In this document: one piece after another, positions 32,020-32,566 of the stretch
Position numbering within the stretch: the first letter of the stretch is position 1
How the letters are laid out: every line of letters starts with the position of its first letter
Assembly: GCA_029263615.1 (NCBI GenBank)
Contig: JAJUFT010000026.1
Span: 1-32,566, forward strand
Direction: 5' to 3'
DNA from: Alcaligenaceae bacterium
Lineage (GTDB): Bacteria; Pseudomonadota; Gammaproteobacteria; Burkholderiales; Burkholderiaceae_B
DNA: 32,566 bases
The notes under the pieces: generated by a model
What the model was told of the DNA's origin: nothing
Database searches by the model: none
Seen by the model: the letters and a program-made list of their open reading frames with translations, nothing else
Made by a program: the position numbers and the translations under genes

Positions 32020-32027
32020 CAAAATCT

Positions 32028-32047
32028 TGGTGGCCTGGGGCGGAATC
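32028..32047 (-). mobile_element. tRNA-Phe 3'-end fragment, probable att site
   Basis: The minus strand reads the 3' end of a tRNA: positions 57-76, consisting of loop GATT, T-stem CCGCC, acceptor CCAGGCC, then A and CCA. This matches betaproteobacterial tRNA-Phe(GAA) from memory. The sequence diverges directly after (T instead of G at 32048) and no other part of the tRNA is present. A lone 3' end beside its terminator is what a tyrosine integrase leaves at the far end of an element inserted into a tRNA. The element should extend to the right. Confidence 0.65.
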
Positions 32048-32103
32048 TAATTGATAGGCCCCGGCCCAGTGTTTGTGCGCTTTCATATTTGCCCACGACA
32101 CAC

Positions 32104-32124
32104 GGGGTGCCATTCGGGGTGCCA
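32104..32124 (+). repeat. Direct repeats GGGGTGCCA next to the att site
   Basis: GGGGTGCCA occurs at 32104-32112 and again at 32116-32124, a 12-base period. Such short repeats near an att site can be arm-type binding sites for a tyrosine integrase. They lie about 60 bases inside the presumed element. No integrase gene is in the window. Confidence 0.4.
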
Positions 32125-32191
32125 GTGTAGAAAAACAACAAAACCGGGCTTGTTTGGATTCGTGCGTGTTGCTGTCGCATTGAACGACACC

Positions 32192-32566
32192 TCATGCCAG
32201 TTCCAAGCCTGCCAGTAAGGCGTCTGCCTGCGCGGCGAACTCAGTCGGGCGACGTTTGCGAAAAGCTTCCAGGTTCGCAAGCTTCCAGCGTAGGGCGGGA
32301 AGTTCCTTTGCGTGACGACATTCGAGTAAGGACCAGTCGGGCTGTGCCCTTACCAGGCCGACAAGAAACTGCTTGTGCTTGTCAGTCAGCAGCCGAGGTA
32401 GATCGTGTCGCAACTGGGAGCGTGCAACAAGCAAGGTGTCCAGAGAACATTCGACTTCCGTCATGCCGACAAATGCTCGTTCGTATTCCGCAGATACATC
32501 CTTCTCGGTACCGAACAGAACTTCATGCGGGGGACGGTTGTGGCCTGCCAGGTAGATGACGAAGCA
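32192..32566 (-). CDS. AbiEii/AbiGii-type nucleotidyltransferase toxin, C-terminal part (partial)
   Basis: An open frame runs from the right edge of the window to a TGA at 32192-32194 and gives 124 residues. It matches the end of the AbiEii/AbiGii family: IYLAGHNRPPHEVLFG, YERAFVGMTEVECSLDTLL, LTDKHKQFLVGLVRAQPDWSLL, then ELPALRWKLANLEAF. AbiEii proteins are toxins of type IV toxin-antitoxin systems that block phage spread; the nucleotidyltransferase core would lie outside the window, so activity cannot be judged. Its antitoxin is usually encoded just upstream, here off to the right. It lies inside the presumed mobile element. Family recognition is from memory. Confidence 0.6.
   Translation of the reverse strand, partial: CFVIYLAGHNRPPHEVLFGTEKDVSAEYERAFVGMTEVECSLDTLLVARSQLRHDLPRLLTDKHKQFLVGLVRAQPDWSLLECRHAKELPALRWKLANLEAFRKRRPTEFAAQADALLAGLELA

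Noticed and set aside
31741..32022. A 93-residue minus-strand reading frame
   Set aside because: It begins in a terminator hairpin and has no recognisable protein features or ribosome binding site.

Overview
The window is GC-rich chromosomal DNA from a betaproteobacterium, most likely a member of the Alcaligenaceae (Bordetella/Achromobacter/Pusillimonas relatives). The clues are a Bug/TctC-type solute receptor beside an IclR regulator and acyl-CoA genes, a ttrSR-ttrBCA tetrathionate reductase locus, and a 20-base match to the 3' end of a betaproteobacterial tRNA-Phe. Genus and species cannot be set from the sequence alone.

Layout, left to right. (1) 1-2274: the tail of an unknown membrane protein, a small convergent one-helix protein with a possible Fur box, and a Na/Pi-cotransporter/PhoU-domain protein. 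(2) 2330-10153: a complete tetrathionate respiration module. TtrS senses, TtrR responds, TtrB is the four-cluster Fe-S subunit, TtrC the membrane quinol-oxidising subunit and TtrA the molybdopterin catalytic subunit. Inverted and direct AATAG repeats lie in the ttrR-ttrB gap. (3) 10210-12383: a secreted L,D-transpeptidase translationally coupled to a Tat-exported MepK/YcbK-like endopeptidase, the same pairing as E. coli ycbB-ycbK. (4) 12577-22167: a catabolic island of an aconitase-superfamily hydro-lyase with the swivel domain in front of the catalytic domain, a Bug receptor, an IclR regulator, a crotonase, a CaiB/BaiF CoA-transferase, an acyl-CoA dehydrogenase, an MmgE/PrpD protein and, on the other strand, a D-2-hydroxyacid dehydrogenase. 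A zinc alcohol dehydrogenase (22407-23462) follows.

(5) 23525-27882: a PepSY protein, OmpR-type regulator and histidine kinase in a tightly coupled operon, divergent from a second small exported PepSY-like protein and a ferric-reductase-like flavocytochrome. Four copies of ATGAACG lie between them. (6) 27951-31068: an exported cupin, then on the minus strand cytochrome b561, two YceI proteins and a pirin. (7) 31105-32566: a gene-poor stretch with a decayed small gene, a terminator hairpin, a tRNA-Phe 3'-end fragment that looks like an attachment site, short direct repeats, and the C-terminal part of an AbiEii-type toxin. I read this as the edge of an integrative element that continues beyond the right end of the window.

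The most novel parts are the catabolic island, with its swivel-first hydro-lyase and an acyl-CoA dehydrogenase whose catalytic glutamate is moved, and the att site with the AbiE-like gene at the right end. The substrate of the catabolic island cannot be read from sequence. A branched or unsaturated di- or tricarboxylate is my inference.
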